The notes under the pieces were generated by a model. That model had not been told where the DNA came from and made no database searches. It worked only from the letters and a program-made list of their open reading frames with translations. A DNA stretch of 64,000 bases from Rhodothermales bacterium. GTDB taxonomy: Bacteria; Bacteroidota; Rhodothermia; Rhodothermales; VXPQ01. The stretch covers positions 40,487 to 104,486 of the forward strand of contig JAJDWX010000040.1 in assembly GCA_022825385.1 (NCBI GenBank). Direction: 5' to 3'. A program made the position numbers and the translations under genes. This document shows, in pieces, positions 63,019-64,000 of this stretch. Positions within the stretch are counted from its first letter, which is position 1, and each line of letters opens with the position of its first letter.

Positions 63019-63861
63019 ATGACCGCCGCACGCTCGTTTGCAGACCGCCTTTCGGACCGTCAGGCCCAAGCCGCCTCGCTCGTTTGCGTAGGACTGGACC
63101 CCGATCCCGCGCGGCTTCCCGCGCCGCTCTCCGGAGGGAAAAACACAGCCGAGGCGGTCCTTGCCTTTAACCGGACCCTGGTGGAAGCCACGTCCGACCT
63201 CGCGGCGGCCTACAAACTGAATCTTGCGTTCTTCGAGGCCCTCGGCCCCGACAGCTGGCGCGTTCTGGAAGCCACGTTGCGCGCGATCCCGCCGGATACG
63301 CCGGTCATCGCCGACGGGAAACGCGGCGATATCGGCAATTCGGCGCGCTTTTACGCGCAGGCCTGCTTCGACCTGCTCGGCTTCGACGCCTGCACCGTAT
63401 CGGGATACATGGGTCGGGACAGCGTAACGCCGTTCCTCTCCTGGCCAGGCCGGGGCGTTTTTTTGCTTGCCCGCACGTCCAATCCGGGCGGCGCGGATTT
63501 TCAGCAGGCGGAATGCGAAGGCAGGCCTCTCTACGAACGGGTAACGCGGGCGGCGCAGACCTGGGCGGCCTCCATCCATGAATCGAAGGGGGCGCTGGGC
63601 TTTGTGGCGGGCGCTTCGGACACGGAAGCCCTGCGTCGCATCCGCGCCCTCGCGCCCGACGCGCCGCTCCTTATCCCCGGCGTGGGCGCGCAGGGAGGCC
63701 ATATCGAAAGCGTGCTGGAGGCCGTGCGCGAAGGATCGGGGCCCGTGCTGATCAACAGCAGCCGGGCGATCCTGTACGCCTCTTCGGGACAGGACTTTGC
63801 CCAGGCGGCCCGCAGCGCAGCGGAAAACTTGCGCGCGTCGCTGGCCCCTGCCCTGTCGTAA
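63019..63861 (+). CDS. pyrF: Orotidine 5'-phosphate decarboxylase (type 2)
   Basis: PyrF makes UMP, the last step of pyrimidine synthesis. The 280-residue protein is the longer, type 2 form: VCVGLDPDPARLPAP near residue 22, FNRTLVEATSDLAAAYKLN (in part), the catalytic motif IADGKRGDIGNSARFYA (near residue 96) and a late IPGVGAQGGHIESVLEAV. CarAB, encoded at 16-20 kb, feeds this pathway. Its TAA stop overlaps the first base of the second copy of the structured repeat. Confidence 0.94.
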   Translation: MTAARSFADRLSDRQAQAASLVCVGLDPDPARLPAPLSGGKNTAEAVLAFNRTLVEATSDLAAAYKLNLAFFEALGPDSWRVLEATLRAIPPDTPVIADGKRGDIGNSARFYAQACFDLLGFDACTVSGYMGRDSVTPFLSWPGRGVFLLARTSNPGGADFQQAECEGRPLYERVTRAAQTWAASIHESKGALGFVAGASDTEALRRIRALAPDAPLLIPGVGAQGGHIESVLEAVREGSGPVLINSSRAILYASSGQDFAQAARSAAENLRASLAPALS

Positions 63862-64000
63862 AGGATACTCTGATTAAATCCGCGAAGCTCAGAGGCTGCG
63901 AGGGGTGCGCTGGCAAGGAATGACGAAGCAGCGTGGCAGGCCCCACGTAATGAGGAATGACACAGCCAGCGTGCCCCTCGCAGCCTCCCGAAGGGCGCGT
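63861..64000. repeat. MITE-like element, copy 2 (cut by the window end)
   Basis: The first 140 bases match copy 1 (24968-25110) almost exactly, including the left terminal repeat, the 22-bp outer stem and the aggctgcgagggg arm. The inner hairpin differs: CGTGG / CCACG here, TGTGG / CCGCA in copy 1. Both forms keep base pairing. It abuts the pyrF stop codon. The right end lies outside the window. Confidence 0.75.

Overview
This window is a stretch of bacterial chromosome that is GC-rich and almost fully coding. Most of it is conserved housekeeping genes. I think the organism belongs to the Rhodothermota/Bacteroidota branch (Rhodothermales or a Salinibacter-like lineage). The evidence is an arginine cluster built around an N-acyl-ornithine carbamoyltransferase, a CarB without the C-terminal regulatory domain, a DUF4834-type protein next to FolK, a Bacteroidota-type 'asparagine synthetase B-like' secreted protein, a DUF1080 protein, and mostly weak or absent Shine-Dalgarno sequences. 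This is inference from gene content; no 16S gene is present.

Layout. 0.1-3.7 kb (+): a PLP enzyme, a flippase-like membrane protein and a HEAT-repeat protein. 3.9-8.2 kb (-): rlmB, lgt, hisS and an rluD-type gene. 8.2-11.6 kb (-): an AT-rich accessory island, made of a compact three-gene operon (230-aa protein, 207-aa protein, ComEC-like metallo-beta-lactamase-fold enzyme) with its own tandem sigma70-like promoters, a palindromic operator candidate and a terminator, plus one further orphan gene. 11.7-24.9 kb: dprA-obgE, rnhA, purS, carA-carB-psd-pssA, tonB, folK with a DUF4834 gene, DUF1080, tRNA-Ser and an ECF sigma/anti-sigma/His-rich sensor operon. 25-31 kb: a palindromic mobile-like repeat, alaS with a large insertion, mpg, an HGD-repeat protein, a thioesterase and tRNA-Gly. 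31.4-35.4 kb (-): metY-metX-asd behind a SAM-I riboswitch and terminator. 35.5-37 kb: two exported proteins of unknown function. 37.2-46.1 kb (+): folD, then argG-argC-argD-argF'-argB-argE-argH behind what looks like a ribosome-mediated arginine attenuator. 46.1-47.6 kb: a restriction-modification pair and an IS1595-type transposase remnant. 47.6-56.8 kb (-): surE, panB and the envelope cluster dxr-rseP-uppS-bamA-ompH-ompH. 57-63.9 kb (+): a TPR protein, the asnB-like protein, a small exported protein, rmlD-like, serS and pyrF, then a second copy of the structured repeat at the window end.

How the parts connect. CarAB supplies carbamoyl phosphate to the arginine cluster and to pyrimidine synthesis (pyrF). 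Asd, MetX and MetY form the route to methionine and are controlled by SAM. RseP, UppS, BamA and the two Skp/OmpH proteins form an envelope-biogenesis cluster. The most unusual items are the arginine attenuator, the unrecognised three-gene cassette at 8.8-11.2 kb, the structured repeat whose two copies show compensatory base changes, and a tRNA-Gly whose 3' end lies two bases from the start codon of the next gene.
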